A DNA stretch of 64,000 bases from Luminiphilus sp051201685 (GTDB lineage Bacteria > Pseudomonadota > Gammaproteobacteria > Pseudomonadales > Halieaceae): assembly GCF_051201685.1 (NCBI RefSeq), contig NZ_CP179213.1, positions 1,736,001 to 1,800,000 on the forward strand. The letters run 5' to 3'. Of this stretch, positions 8,807-17,790 are shown piece by piece; the stretch's first letter is position 1; every line of letters begins with the position of its first letter. The notes under the pieces were generated by a model that worked only from the letters and a program-made list of their open reading frames with translations, ran no database searches and was not told the DNA's origin. A program made the translations under genes and the position numbers.

Positions 8807-9783
8807 CATCAAAGCCAAGAGGCATTGATGTCGCTGGGATCCTTGCGGGACAGCGCCGAGCTCTAGCAAAGGCCATAACGCTGGTTGAAAGTCAGCGCGA
8901 GGACGATCGCGAATCGAGCCAGCGCTTACTGAATTCACTGCTACCTCAAACTGGCAATAGCATTCGAATCGGTATCACCGGAGTACCGGGGGTGGGTAAA
9001 TCTACCTTCATCGAAGCCTTTGGCCTTCACCTGGTGCGTCAGGGACATCGTGTTGCGGTGTTAGCCGTAGACCCAAGTTCACCTCTCGCCGGCGGATCAA
9101 TACTGGGGGATAAAACTCGGATGGAAGCCTTGTCCCGCGAGGACAATGCCTACATCAGGCCCTCGCCTGCCGGCAGCGCTTTAGGGGGAGTAGCACTAAA
9201 AACACGAGAGTCGATGTTGCTTTGCGAGGCCGCTGGTTATGACGTCATCATTGTGGAGACCGTTGGTGTCGGCCAGTCGGAGCACCAAGTAGCTGGTATG
9301 GTCGATTTTTTTCTATTGTTGATGCTTCCGGGTGGTGGTGATGAATTACAGGGCATCAAAAAAGGCATCCTCGAACTCGCAGATACGATCGTCATTAACA
9401 AAGCCGACGGCGATAGTGCTGCGACTGCTCGGATGACGCGCCAGCATTATGCGAGCGCCATGTCATTACTCAAACACCCCACCAGCTGGCAACCAAAAGT
9501 TTTGAGCTGCTCCGCCCTCAACAATGAAGGTGTAGATGACATTTGGACGCTCATTAACGAGTTTCGTACGCAGGCTGAGCCGTATCAAGGCATCGAGAAA
9601 AAACGCTCACATCAAAACTTGGCATGGATGCAGCAACTGGTCGATGAACTGCTAAGAATGGGGTTAAGCCGTCATTCTGGTGTACGGGCAGCGCTGCCGG
9701 ACCTTGAGCAACAGGTGCAGAATTCTGTGATTACACCCCTGGCTGCGGCCATGGAGGTCATGCGCATCAGTCAGCTCTCATGA
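8803..9783 (+). CDS. meaB: MeaB-type GTPase chaperone of methylmalonyl-CoA mutase
   Basis: G3E-family GTPase that guards adenosylcobalamin loading and protects the mutase from inactivation. In 326 residues it has the P-loop GVPGVGKST (about residue 60), the VDPSSPLAGGSILGDKTRM segment typical of MeaB/ArgK, the ETVGVGQSE switch and NKADGD for guanine specificity. A C-terminal helical dimerisation region follows. Its ATG overlaps the mutase stop (ATGA), which supports the partner assignment. It is the last gene of the operon; older annotations call this family ArgK or LAO/AO transport kinase. Confidence 0.96.
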   Translation: MTSKPRGIDVAGILAGQRRALAKAITLVESQREDDRESSQRLLNSLLPQTGNSIRIGITGVPGVGKSTFIEAFGLHLVRQGHRVAVLAVDPSSPLAGGSILGDKTRMEALSREDNAYIRPSPAGSALGGVALKTRESMLLCEAAGYDVIIVETVGVGQSEHQVAGMVDFFLLLMLPGGGDELQGIKKGILELADTIVINKADGDSAATARMTRQHYASAMSLLKHPTSWQPKVLSCSALNNEGVDDIWTLINEFRTQAEPYQGIEKKRSHQNLAWMQQLVDELLRMGLSRHSGVRAALPDLEQQVQNSVITPLAAAMEVMRISQLS

Positions 9784-9921
9784 GCGTTCAGCGCGCTGTG
9801 CGAACGGCAGCCGCAAAATTACCCCGTGGGGGATTGGCCCCCGGAGTAATCATGGGAATGCCGCCTATCAGCCTGCTCTGTTTAGCCGCAGGTCAAACTG
9901 CTTGCATAAGGATGTCAAAAA

Positions 9922-10710
9922 TTGAGACTGCTTAACGGTTTAAAACTTTTACCTCTTGTGATGCTCGCCGGACTCTGCCTCGGGTGTTCAGAGGACAAAG
10001 CCGTAGTCGTCGAGGACTCGAAAGACCGCCGAATTGTACGGTTCGACGTGGCCTCCGCAAACGTCTACGTCGTGGAAGAGAATGGTCACCGCCTCATGAT
10101 CGACGCGGGGAATCCCGGGGATGAAATGCGCTATGAGGCCCTCATGCGGGAATCGGGTATCGATCCCGCAACCATTGACTTTGCGATCTTGACCCACGGA
10201 CACATTGACCATGCAGGCACAGCAGCTTTTTTCCAAGAGCGCTATGGAATTCAAATCATTGGTGGAGGCGGTGATACACCCATGATCGAAGCTGCGGGGG
10301 ATGTTGACCTATGCCCCACCTCAATAACTGCCAAGCTGCTGCACATGACGCTCAAGGGCAAGCAGTATCCGGCCTTTCAATTGGATCGAGAGATTAGTGC
10401 AACCGGGGGCACCGTTGATCTTGCCGAATTTGGTATGACTGGAACAGTCATACCGCACTCAGGCCATACGCCCGGGTCAATGGTTATCACCATCGGTTCC
10501 CATGCCTTTGTGGGTGATTTAATACGGGGGGGTGTTTTACGACCTGAGGTGCCGGCCACGCACTTTTTTATGTGTGACCTGGAAGAAAATCAACGCAGAA
10601 TTGCCGAGATTATGGCGCTGGAGGGAATTCGGCATTGGCATCCTGGGCATTTTGGACCGTTTCCGACTGCCGCCGTTGGTCAATATCTTACCCGGCAGTT
10701 GGACGAATGA
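9922..10710 (+). CDS. Metallo-beta-lactamase-fold hydrolase, probable lipoprotein
   Basis: The 262-residue protein has an MBL fold with the metal motif THGHIDHAG (about residue 91), a later PHSGHTPGS block carrying another His, VGDLIRGG with the bridging Asp, and HWHPGHFGP near the end. The N-terminus has a charged start, a hydrophobic stretch and LCLGC, an imperfect lipobox, so export and lipidation are likely but not certain. Substrate is unknown; the layout is that of a general MBL hydrolase, neither a classic beta-lactamase nor a glyoxalase II. It starts with TTG at 9922; the ATG 10 bp upstream is out of frame and soon hits a stop. It stands 138 bp after meaB and is probably a separate transcript. 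Confidence 0.8.
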   Translation: MRLLNGLKLLPLVMLAGLCLGCSEDKAVVVEDSKDRRIVRFDVASANVYVVEENGHRLMIDAGNPGDEMRYEALMRESGIDPATIDFAILTHGHIDHAGTAAFFQERYGIQIIGGGGDTPMIEAAGDVDLCPTSITAKLLHMTLKGKQYPAFQLDREISATGGTVDLAEFGMTGTVIPHSGHTPGSMVITIGSHAFVGDLIRGGVLRPEVPATHFFMCDLEENQRRIAEIMALEGIRHWHPGHFGPFPTAAVGQYLTRQLDE

Positions 10711-10744
10711 ACGAAAGGCCCGATGTGCTGGCGTCCCGTACTGA

Positions 10745-12343
10745 TCAGCAGGCTTCGTAAAGTCGGTCAAAAATGTCGCCTTTGACAAGGTAGACATCGT
10801 TGGGGTCGCTCTCCTTCATAACTAAATAGTCACCGGGTTGGCCTGCGAAGTAACCGGCGTCGTGCCATTTGGTGAACACTTTTGTGGGCTTCTCTGTAGG
10901 CGTTGCCAGAACACAGACACGTGAGTTGGCAATGCAGCCCATGGCCCGCTCAAGAATCTCAAAATTTTGCTCCGACGCGTTTAAATAAACCCGAGGTATG
11001 TATTCTGCGATAAGGGTTATAGGGGCGTCTGTGGTGTCATAGCTAGCGTCGAATACAGCCCGTTCAATAGGGTAAACCTCACCCTGAATTCCGATCATGA
11101 TGTACACGTCGTCTGAGGCGAGGATATTCACATCGCCCTCGAGAGTGCGCACTCGAATCTCACTACCCAATTCTGCAAGGGCTAGCGTTGGCACATAACC
11201 TAGCGTGACAGGTCTCTTCTGATATCTGGACATAGCCTCAGTATCCAGATTGTGGCTGCGGCTGTTGATAATATCGAAACCCGTAAAATACTGGTGCACG
11301 CGCTTAAGCAAAAAGGCCTCAGCACTAAGGGTGGGCTCTTTAAGGCGCAGGGCTGATTCCGCTATAAATCCTCCAGCCTTACTGACATGGCCCCCACCTG
11401 ACCCAACATCAGCAGCGATAAAGGCCGCCATTTCATTGGCCATGACATCCTGAATACAGCTGCGTACCGAGAATTTAATGCCTTGGTTAATCGTATTAAA
11501 GACGACGCAACTTGATACGGCGTCAACTTGAATCGCCAGGTCACTAATAAAACCCAGAATGTTCGGGTCACAAGGTTTGACGGCGGTCACTGAATAGTTA
11601 AATGCGGCATTGTGGCTTGTGCGTAACAGCGCGAGCCCTGCGGTCTCCATATCCGCTAACGTAATGTTAGCGCTCTTCATTCGATTAATGAGTGAGAGAT
11701 CTGGCGCTAGTGAATCAAGCATGTCCTTATCAGAAGGATGCCCAATTTCAGACAGGTTGTTGGTGTCTGTGAGCAAGCCATAATACAAGGCGGTCTCGAC
11801 ATTTGCGGGAATCGCATAACTTTTATCCTCGCTTAGAAGCGTCCACACCAGGGTCGCGCAACATCCCAGCTTCGGGTGGATTTCAGAGCGAGGGATATCA
11901 AATATCTCTTGGCGGTGATGGTCAATGATGACCACGTTGTCCGGTGTGCCCCGCAGGGGACTGACATTGCCAGCACCAAACTGACAGTCCACTGTAATCA
12001 GCAACCCCTCGTTATGCTCGTGAGCAACCTGTTGGAGGGGAATATCTAGTGCATTTATCATTAAGAGCAAATTCGGCTTATCAATCGTATTGGGACCGCT
12101 ATAAACCAAGGTGACTGACTTCCCCTTTGATAAAAAATAGTCGTACAGCGCAAAACCAGAAGCTATCGCATCGGCATCTGGCGTATCGTGGCATTGAATG
12201 ACGATAGGAGAGTCGTTGAGCAGAGTGGGGAGTTTTAGTTTTATTGACTCTTTCATGCAGTTTGCCCGTCGCACCTCACTAGAGGTTTGCTCACTAAGAT
12301 GGAACACCACTATGGTCGGTGCTGCTTTGGTTTTCTTGATCAT
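10745..12343 (-). CDS. DHH-family phosphoesterase with C-terminal extension
   Basis: Member of the DHH phosphoesterase superfamily (RecJ/NrnA-like), metal-dependent enzymes acting on phosphodiesters or short nucleotides. Signature motifs in order: CHDTPDADAIASG (about residue 50), VDCQFGAGN, the name-giving VIIDHHRQ (about 142) and LLTDTNNL. A DHHA1-like part follows with GSGGGHVSKAGG. The last 150 residues form an extra region ending QPGDYLVMKESDPNDVYLVK, which I do not recognise. At 532 residues it is longer than NrnA (about 320). An ATG at 12256 is an alternative start; neither start has a clear Shine-Dalgarno sequence. Substrate is unknown. It is convergent with the MBL gene. Confidence 0.8.
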   Translation of the reverse strand: MIKKTKAAPTIVVFHLSEQTSSEVRRANCMKESIKLKLPTLLNDSPIVIQCHDTPDADAIASGFALYDYFLSKGKSVTLVYSGPNTIDKPNLLLMINALDIPLQQVAHEHNEGLLITVDCQFGAGNVSPLRGTPDNVVIIDHHRQEIFDIPRSEIHPKLGCCATLVWTLLSEDKSYAIPANVETALYYGLLTDTNNLSEIGHPSDKDMLDSLAPDLSLINRMKSANITLADMETAGLALLRTSHNAAFNYSVTAVKPCDPNILGFISDLAIQVDAVSSCVVFNTINQGIKFSVRSCIQDVMANEMAAFIAADVGSGGGHVSKAGGFIAESALRLKEPTLSAEAFLLKRVHQYFTGFDIINSRSHNLDTEAMSRYQKRPVTLGYVPTLALAELGSEIRVRTLEGDVNILASDDVYIMIGIQGEVYPIERAVFDASYDTTDAPITLIAEYIPRVYLNASEQNFEILERAMGCIANSRVCVLATPTEKPTKVFTKWHDAGYFAGQPGDYLVMKESDPNDVYLVKGDIFDRLYEAC

Positions 12344-12616
12344 GGTAAAGCACAGAGCGGATCAGGACTCGTTTTATCCTCGGTAATTTCAGCAACAGCA
12401 CTCAGGTCGCGAATTTTAAGCGGCGCTTAGGTTCAGTCTTCCCCTAGGAAAATCGACTCGGTCCGATAAGAATTCCCTCGCTGGCACTGTATCCTTGCGG
12501 CGCTTGTTGATGCGGCTGCGCTGCCCGAGATCCGGGCGGGTTCGAGCATTGATCATTGCGTTTTTTAAACCCGATTGCCTCTACCCTAGAACGAACATCC
12601 GGCGTACCCTTCGCCC

Positions 12617-12919
12617 ATGGCATTTTTACGTTTAGACCGGCTCATCAATCTGCACGACGGATACCGCAAGACACTGAGAGTTGATCACCTTGAGGTGCTC
12701 ATGGTTCAAGAACGCGGTGAAGTTTTTGTGGTGCAAAGCCGCTGTCCCCACCGCGAATTCCCGCTGGAAAAAGGGTCTGTCAAGGAAGGGGTTATCACTT
12801 GCCCCTGGCACAACATGGCATTCGATCTTGGAACCGGCGCTCATTTGGGCGGTGGGTGCGATCGTTTGAAGGTTTATGAACCGGTCTTTCAGGGCAATTT
12901 AGTCGGAATCATCGTCTAA
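12617..12919 (+). CDS. Small Rieske [2Fe-2S] protein
   Basis: A 100-residue stand-alone Rieske domain. The cluster ligands are in CPHREF (about residue 43) and CPWHNMAFDLGTG (about residue 62), with spacing typical of Rieske ferredoxins and of the small subunit of assimilatory nitrite reductase. There is no membrane anchor or signal, so it is a cytosolic electron carrier. No oxygenase or reductase partner lies beside it, so its redox partner cannot be named. It is divergent from the DHH gene and convergent with the gene at 12989-13510. Confidence 0.88.
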   Translation: MAFLRLDRLINLHDGYRKTLRVDHLEVLMVQERGEVFVVQSRCPHREFPLEKGSVKEGVITCPWHNMAFDLGTGAHLGGGCDRLKVYEPVFQGNLVGIIV

Positions 12920-12988
12920 AGAGAAGCGCTTTAAGGGCTTCGGCTTGCCAAGGATTTCTAATGGGCTGTGTGCGCCCCCGCGTAAACC

Positions 12989-13510
12989 CTAGTAATGGTT
13001 TTTCAACTCTGAACTCTGTTCGCTCGCATGCCAAAGACGATCAAACACATCAACCCAGCGAGTAACGCTATGGGGATGATCGAGTACTTTTTGCTCTCGC
13101 TGTCCTTGCAGTAGAAGCAACACCTGTCGTTGATCTCCGATCACGATGGTTTGATGGTGCCACTCAGGATGGCTCGATAAAACACGCAGTGAAACCGCAG
13201 AGGTTAGGCGCCGCGTCAATGCTACAAGCCGATGTCGCTCAAGCTTACTGGGATTGTCGTTGGCAATAAGCAGTCTAATCCGCGGATTCCTGCCTTTGCG
13301 AGCCAGCTCCACTACGGCCGAAACGACCTCGTCCTTGTCGAACAGCGCGGGCTCGAGAGCAGGGCTAGCGATATCGATTGATCGGCATGCTGACGTCATT
13401 ATGCTTGATAGGTTCTCAGAGCTTTCAGCTAACACGTTCGGCAACTCCTGCGCGATGGCCTTATCTTGCGCGCTCCGTGCAGAACCTTTCTGGTGTATTG
13501 GGTTTGCCAC
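12989..13510 (-). CDS. Uncharacterised protein downstream of roxA, PLD-like half-domain suspected
   Basis: About 173 residues. The core pattern (SIDIASPALEPALF, VELARKGRNPRIRLLIAND, LRVLSSHPEWHHQTIVIG) resembles half of a phospholipase-D-like fold but lacks the catalytic HKD motif, so it is probably not a hydrolase. Related proteins are often found near or fused to GNAT acetyltransferases in gammaproteobacteria (recalled, not searched). The frame is open to a GTG at 13561 that would overlap roxA; the GTG at 13510 with GAGG just upstream is preferred, leaving 25 bp to the roxA stop. It is the last gene of the minus-strand cluster. Confidence 0.65.
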   Translation of the reverse strand: MANPIHQKGSARSAQDKAIAQELPNVLAESSENLSSIMTSACRSIDIASPALEPALFDKDEVVSAVVELARKGRNPRIRLLIANDNPSKLERHRLVALTRRLTSAVSLRVLSSHPEWHHQTIVIGDQRQVLLLLQGQREQKVLDHPHSVTRWVDVFDRLWHASEQSSELKNHY

Positions 13511-13535
13511 ATTAGCCTCGCGAATTTTTAAACCT

Positions 13536-14636
13536 TCAACTTGCTTCCACAAGCACGCCACTCATGGCTAAAAAACTCAAAAATTCTGAGTCTACTGACT
13601 GGATTTCAGCTGGGGTTATTCGGTCTCCACTACAAATTCGCTCAAGAATGGGCTGTGCAGAGCTAGGGACAGACAGCATCTCTCCATTCGCATAAACGCA
13701 ACACTGCCCCTCGATAGCATGCCAGGCAACCCGTGCGCCTGTGTGTAGGCACAGTGCTTTTGCGTCCTCGCGCGGGGGAGGTGCGCATTCGCCGTGCTCG
13801 GTGACAATCTCACCCAGCCATGAGCCGTCATCTAAGGCGCTCAGGGTGTTTTCTATCGCTTCCCTAGCGTTGTTCCAGTGTGCGTGAGTGATTTCTCCAG
13901 GCGCAGGTGTCTCGACCACTGACGCGCGATCCTCTAACAGCAGGTCGGGGTCTATTCGTTCTAGGGCTTTGTCGGTCCAACGGGCAAGCAGTGTCGCAAT
14001 GGCTGGAGCCCGAAACCCGAGAGAATAGGTCATGCAGGGTGTTTCAGCGATTCCCCAATGCGCCAGACCTGGAGGAACATAGAGCACATCCCCGGCCTCA
14101 AGAACATACTCTTGAGACGTATCAAAGTTCTGCAACAAATTGAGGTCTTCATGATTAATTCGAGGGGTGGTTTCATCACACCAATCCCCAAGCCGCCATT
14201 TCCTGCGTCCAGTACCCTGAACTAAAAAAACATCGTACCGATCAAAATGCGGTCCAACGCCGCCATTGGAAACAGCGTAACTGACCATGACATCGTCAAA
14301 ACGCCACTGGGGTAAGAAACGCAAACATTCTTTCAGTGCCGCAACCTCGGGCACCCACTGATCCACACCATTGACGAGTAGCGTCCAATCATCGGAGCGT
14401 TGAAAATCAGTGGTGTTCAACGGGCCTCGCTTTAACGCCCAGCCAGATTTTGATTTGCCGATCATGCGGCTATCGGCGTCGTCTTCTAAAGCTAAGCCAG
14501 CCAGCTCCTCTGGAGTGAGCGGCGACTGCCAGCTGGGAAGTGCCGCTTTCATGAGTAAAGGCCTGCGTTGCCAGTAGTATTCTAGAAACGCTTTTTCATC
14601 GAATTGAAAGGTCAGTAGTGGCTCAGACACGCTCAA
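13536..14636 (-). CDS. roxA: Ribosomal oxygenase RoxA (JmjC/cupin arginine hydroxylase)
   Basis: Fe(II)/2-oxoglutarate-dependent hydroxylase of an arginine of ribosomal protein L16 (E. coli YcfD). The 366-residue protein begins with the family's YWQRRPLLMK segment, has the cupin iron motif HFDRYDVFLVQ (HxD, near residue 125), the VQGTGRRKWRLG strand, and the distal His in YVPPGLAHWG. A winged-helix-like C-terminal part follows. Length matches E. coli RoxA (373). It follows purB after 9 bp, an arrangement seen in other gammaproteobacteria, and probably shares its transcript. Confidence 0.9.
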   Translation of the reverse strand: MSVSEPLLTFQFDEKAFLEYYWQRRPLLMKAALPSWQSPLTPEELAGLALEDDADSRMIGKSKSGWALKRGPLNTTDFQRSDDWTLLVNGVDQWVPEVAALKECLRFLPQWRFDDVMVSYAVSNGGVGPHFDRYDVFLVQGTGRRKWRLGDWCDETTPRINHEDLNLLQNFDTSQEYVLEAGDVLYVPPGLAHWGIAETPCMTYSLGFRAPAIATLLARWTDKALERIDPDLLLEDRASVVETPAPGEITHAHWNNAREAIENTLSALDDGSWLGEIVTEHGECAPPPREDAKALCLHTGARVAWHAIEGQCCVYANGEMLSVPSSAQPILERICSGDRITPAEIQSVDSEFLSFLAMSGVLVEAS

Positions 14637-14645
14637 TTCACTCCG

Positions 14646-16019
14646 TCAAGAATTTCGAATATTTTGCGCCTGCCACGCTGCGTTACCCGTGTAGCTAGCA
14701 GGTGTCATGGCCCGCAAAGATGCCTTAGCCTCAGAGGGCAAATCGAGGGAGTCGATAAAAGTTGCCAAGACGGCAGGGGTTATCGCTTGTCCCCGGGTAA
14801 GGGCCTTTAGTTTTTCATAGGGCTCTGCAATACCGTAGCGGCGCATGACCGTTTGAATCGGCTCAGCGAGAACCTCCCAGCTGTCATTCAGGTCTTCTTC
14901 AATTCGTGCGGTATTCACTTGAAGCTTGCCAATACCCTTTAAACAGCTTTGATAGGCTAGGAGCTCATAAGCGCACCCGACGCCCATATTACGTAGCACC
15001 GTGCTGTCTGTAAGGTCTCGTTGCCAGCGACTAATAGGGAGCTTTTGAGATAGATGAGAAAGCAAGGCATTAGCGAGCCCTAAATTGCCCTCAGAATTTT
15101 CAAAATCGATTGGGTTTACCTTATGGGGCATGGTGGATGACCCGACTTCACCAGCGACAGTGCGCTGTTTAAAATATCCCAGGGCAATGTAACTCCAGAT
15201 ATCTCGGTTGAAATCGATCAAGATGGTGTTGAAACGCATCATGGTGTCGAAAATCTCAGCCATGTAATCGTGAGGCTCGATCTGAGTGGTGTAAGGATTC
15301 CAAAGCAAACCCAGTGCTTCAACAAAGTGCTGAGCAAGGCTCGGCCAGTCGATGTCGGGATAGGTGGCTATGTGGGCGTTGTAGTTACCCACTGCACCAT
15401 TGATCTTGCCCAAAGGAGTCACTTCCTCTAATTGCTGAAGTTGCCGCTGTAGCCGTGCAACAACATTGGCCAGCTCCTTTCCCAACGTTGTCGGGCTAGC
15501 GGTCTGACCGTGGGTGCGCGACAACATAGGTTGTTCAGCCTGTTGCTCGGCAAGATCGGAGAGTGCACTAATAATTTCTCGCATAGGGGCGAGCAGAACC
15601 GCCAGGCCATCCCGAAGCATCAGGCCGTGGGCCAAGTTATTGATGTCTTCTGAGGTGCAGGCAAAATGAATAAACTCGCTAATCGCGGCCAACTCAGGTT
15701 CGCCTGCTACAGCCTCCTTGAGAAAGTATTCGACGGCTTTGACGTCATGGTTGGTTGTGGCCTCGATTTCTTTGATCAATGCCGCTTCGTCAGGACCAAA
15801 GCTGTTCAAAAGGTTATCGAGAAATTGTGAGGCGGTTGCGCTCAGAGGTGGCACCTCGGGGATAGCTTCGTTAGCGGCTAAACACTGTAACCAACGCACT
15901 TCAACGTGTACGCGCCTAGCAATAAGCCCATATTCGCTAAAGATGCTACGCAGAGGCATCAACTTATTGCCGTATCGCCCATCAATGGGCGAAATCGCTG
16001 TAAGTGCATCCAGTTCCAT
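14646..16019 (-). CDS. purB: Adenylosuccinate lyase
   Basis: Releases fumarate from SAICAR and from adenylosuccinate in purine synthesis; cytosolic homotetramer. The 457 residues carry ISPIDGRYG at the N-terminus, TSEDINNLAHG, SRTHGQTASPTTLGKE with the general-acid His, and the fumarase/aspartase-superfamily signature SSTMPHKVNPIDFEN with the catalytic loop Ser. The size and the PVNPID-type signature place it with the E. coli-like PurB subfamily. It follows hflD by about 40 bp, as in E. coli. Confidence 0.98.
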   Translation of the reverse strand: MELDALTAISPIDGRYGNKLMPLRSIFSEYGLIARRVHVEVRWLQCLAANEAIPEVPPLSATASQFLDNLLNSFGPDEAALIKEIEATTNHDVKAVEYFLKEAVAGEPELAAISEFIHFACTSEDINNLAHGLMLRDGLAVLLAPMREIISALSDLAEQQAEQPMLSRTHGQTASPTTLGKELANVVARLQRQLQQLEEVTPLGKINGAVGNYNAHIATYPDIDWPSLAQHFVEALGLLWNPYTTQIEPHDYMAEIFDTMMRFNTILIDFNRDIWSYIALGYFKQRTVAGEVGSSTMPHKVNPIDFENSEGNLGLANALLSHLSQKLPISRWQRDLTDSTVLRNMGVGCAYELLAYQSCLKGIGKLQVNTARIEEDLNDSWEVLAEPIQTVMRRYGIAEPYEKLKALTRGQAITPAVLATFIDSLDLPSEAKASLRAMTPASYTGNAAWQAQNIRNS

Positions 16020-16059
16020 TATATCGCTACCTATTCATCAGTCTTAATGTTTGTGGTCT

Positions 16060-16698
16060 CTAGCGGATACCCGCCTCTCGGCACAACTCCAGCGCCATTG
16101 CTCGCACACGCCCGCGTTGAAACGTTAATTTCCATCGGCGCCCGCCCAATTGACGCCATAGAAAGGCAGACCTTACTCCGGCGAGGAGTAGGGCGCGAAT
16201 CACTTCTGCATTGCCCTCGTTTTGCAGGTGTTGTGCACTGCCTGAGATCTTTATTCGAAATGACAGAGTGCTTAAGGTATCAGAGTAGACGGCTGCAACA
16301 CTGTGACAGATTTCTTTGGCTTGAGAGCTGAAGTGCGCGGCCTTATAGCTCGAGTGTTGTAGACGGTTGTGAACAACCTCCTGCAAGTCAGGGCGGGAGG
16401 AAAACTTCGCCTCTAGATGCAGGATCGACAAAAAGTACCGCATCATGGTGCTTACGGTTTCGTCATTGTCGGGAGCAAGTCCGGCCGCCAAATTTTGCAA
16501 CCCCAATTTGACGCCCTGAATATTCCCAAAAACGCCTTCAACCTCATCGACATCAAAGCTAAAAAGCGAATGTAACGACGCCTCTAAATATTCGACGGGA
16601 TAGGTTCCTGTACGTGATAGCTGGTCTACAATTCTGGCGGCTTGGGCAACACCTGCAAGTGCAAGGGTCTGCTCTCTAAATTGATGGGCTGCAGTCAT
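16060..16698 (-). CDS. hflD: HflD family protein
   Basis: Small, helical, membrane-associated protein (212 residues) conserved next to mnmA and purB in gammaproteobacteria; in E. coli it modulates lambda CII stability, and its housekeeping role is unclear. Recognisable blocks are TLALAGVAQAARIVDQL near the start, LRYFLS-like helices in the middle and ALLLAGVRSAFLWRQLGG near the end. The open frame extends upstream to 16731, but the ATG at 16698 matches the family start and overlaps the mnmA stop as ATGA. Confidence 0.93.
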   Translation of the reverse strand: MTAAHQFREQTLALAGVAQAARIVDQLSRTGTYPVEYLEASLHSLFSFDVDEVEGVFGNIQGVKLGLQNLAAGLAPDNDETVSTMMRYFLSILHLEAKFSSRPDLQEVVHNRLQHSSYKAAHFSSQAKEICHSVAAVYSDTLSTLSFRIKISGSAQHLQNEGNAEVIRALLLAGVRSAFLWRQLGGRRWKLTFQRGRVRAMALELCREAGIR

Positions 16699-17786
16699 AG
16701 CGCGTTCTCGATAATACCGCCACCGAGACACGCGTCTCCATCATAGAAAACGACCGATTGCCCTGGGGTGATGGCGCGTTGCGGTCGATCAAACTCCACG
16801 AGGAAACCGCCGTCGTCTTTGGTAACGACGCAGTCCTGATCGGGTTGCCTATATCGAACCTTAGCAGAGCAATGCAGCGGGAAAACAGGCGCTTCACCGG
16901 AAATCCAGAAAAGGTTCTCTGCATGCAGAGTACGCTTAAATAATTTGGGGTGGTCATTTCCTTGAGCAATGACTAAAACATTGCGATCGAGGTTTTTGCC
17001 AACAACGTACCAGGGTGAATGATTGCGATCGGCCAGACCACCAATACCCAAGCCTTGCCGTTGTCCAATAGTGTGGTACATCAAGCCTTGATGTTCACCG
17101 AGCACAAGCCCATCCACATCCTCGATCACGCCAGGCTGCGCAGGTAAATACTGTTGTAGAAAGTCTTTAAAACGCCTTTCACCGATAAAGCAGATGCCTG
17201 TTGAATCTTTTTTACGAGCCGTAGTGAGCCCCGCCTGCTCGGCAATTTTTCGAACTTCAGGTTTGGCAAGTCCTCCAACAGGAAACAAGCTGCGCGACAA
17301 TTCTCTGTGTCCTACTTGATGCAAAAAGTAGCTTTGATCTTTGTCATTATCTAACCCCTTGAGCAATGCGGTTCGCTCCTTAGTGTCATCACGTTGCACG
17401 TAATGTCCGGTCGCAATAAAGTCGGCTCCCAGCTCCGTGGCGTAATCGAGGAAGGCACGAAATTTTATCTCTCGATTACAGAGGATGTCGGGATTAGGTG
17501 TCCGCCCGTTTTGGTATTCCGTTAGAAAATGCTCAAAGACGCCATCCCAGTATTCTGCAGCAAAGTTCGCGCTGTGTAATTTAATCCCCAACGATGCCGC
17601 GACCGCTTCAGCGTCAGCGAGATCTTCTTTTGCCGTGCAATACTCGGTGCCGTCATCTTCCTCCCAGTTTTTCATGAACAGCCCCTCAACGTGATACCCC
17701 TGATCACGGAGTAACAAGGCTGCCACTGAAGAGTCTACCCCGCCGGACATGCCAACAATGACGGTGTTTGCGCTGGTATTGTTCAT
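16695..17786 (-). CDS. mnmA: tRNA 2-thiouridylase MnmA
   Basis: Thiolates U34 of tRNA Lys, Glu and Gln, taking sulfur from the IscS-Tus relay. The N-terminal ATP-pyrophosphatase loop GMSGGVDSSV (about residue 13), MKNWEEDDG, the catalytic Cys in CNREIKF (about 100), KDKSYFL-like DNDKDQSYFL and the second Cys in STGICFIGER are all present in 363 residues. The frame runs upstream to 17969, but the ATG at 17786 is the family start, 4 bp after the nudJ stop; the extra 61 residues would lie inside nudJ. Part of rluE-nudJ-mnmA-hflD-purB. Confidence 0.97.
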   Translation of the reverse strand: MNNTSANTVIVGMSGGVDSSVAALLLRDQGYHVEGLFMKNWEEDDGTEYCTAKEDLADAEAVAASLGIKLHSANFAAEYWDGVFEHFLTEYQNGRTPNPDILCNREIKFRAFLDYATELGADFIATGHYVQRDDTKERTALLKGLDNDKDQSYFLHQVGHRELSRSLFPVGGLAKPEVRKIAEQAGLTTARKKDSTGICFIGERRFKDFLQQYLPAQPGVIEDVDGLVLGEHQGLMYHTIGQRQGLGIGGLADRNHSPWYVVGKNLDRNVLVIAQGNDHPKLFKRTLHAENLFWISGEAPVFPLHCSAKVRYRQPDQDCVVTKDDGGFLVEFDRPQRAITPGQSVVFYDGDACLGGGIIENAL

Positions 17787-17790
17787 AACA

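Noticed and set aside
9828..9842. GGGGG/CCCCC hairpin after meaB
   Set aside because: Five-pair stem with 5-base loop and no T-run after it; too weak to call a terminator.
12483..12495. 13-mer TGGCACTGTATCC also found near 36533-36545
   Set aside because: By chance several 13-mers are expected to recur in 64 kb; flanks are unrelated, so no repeat family.
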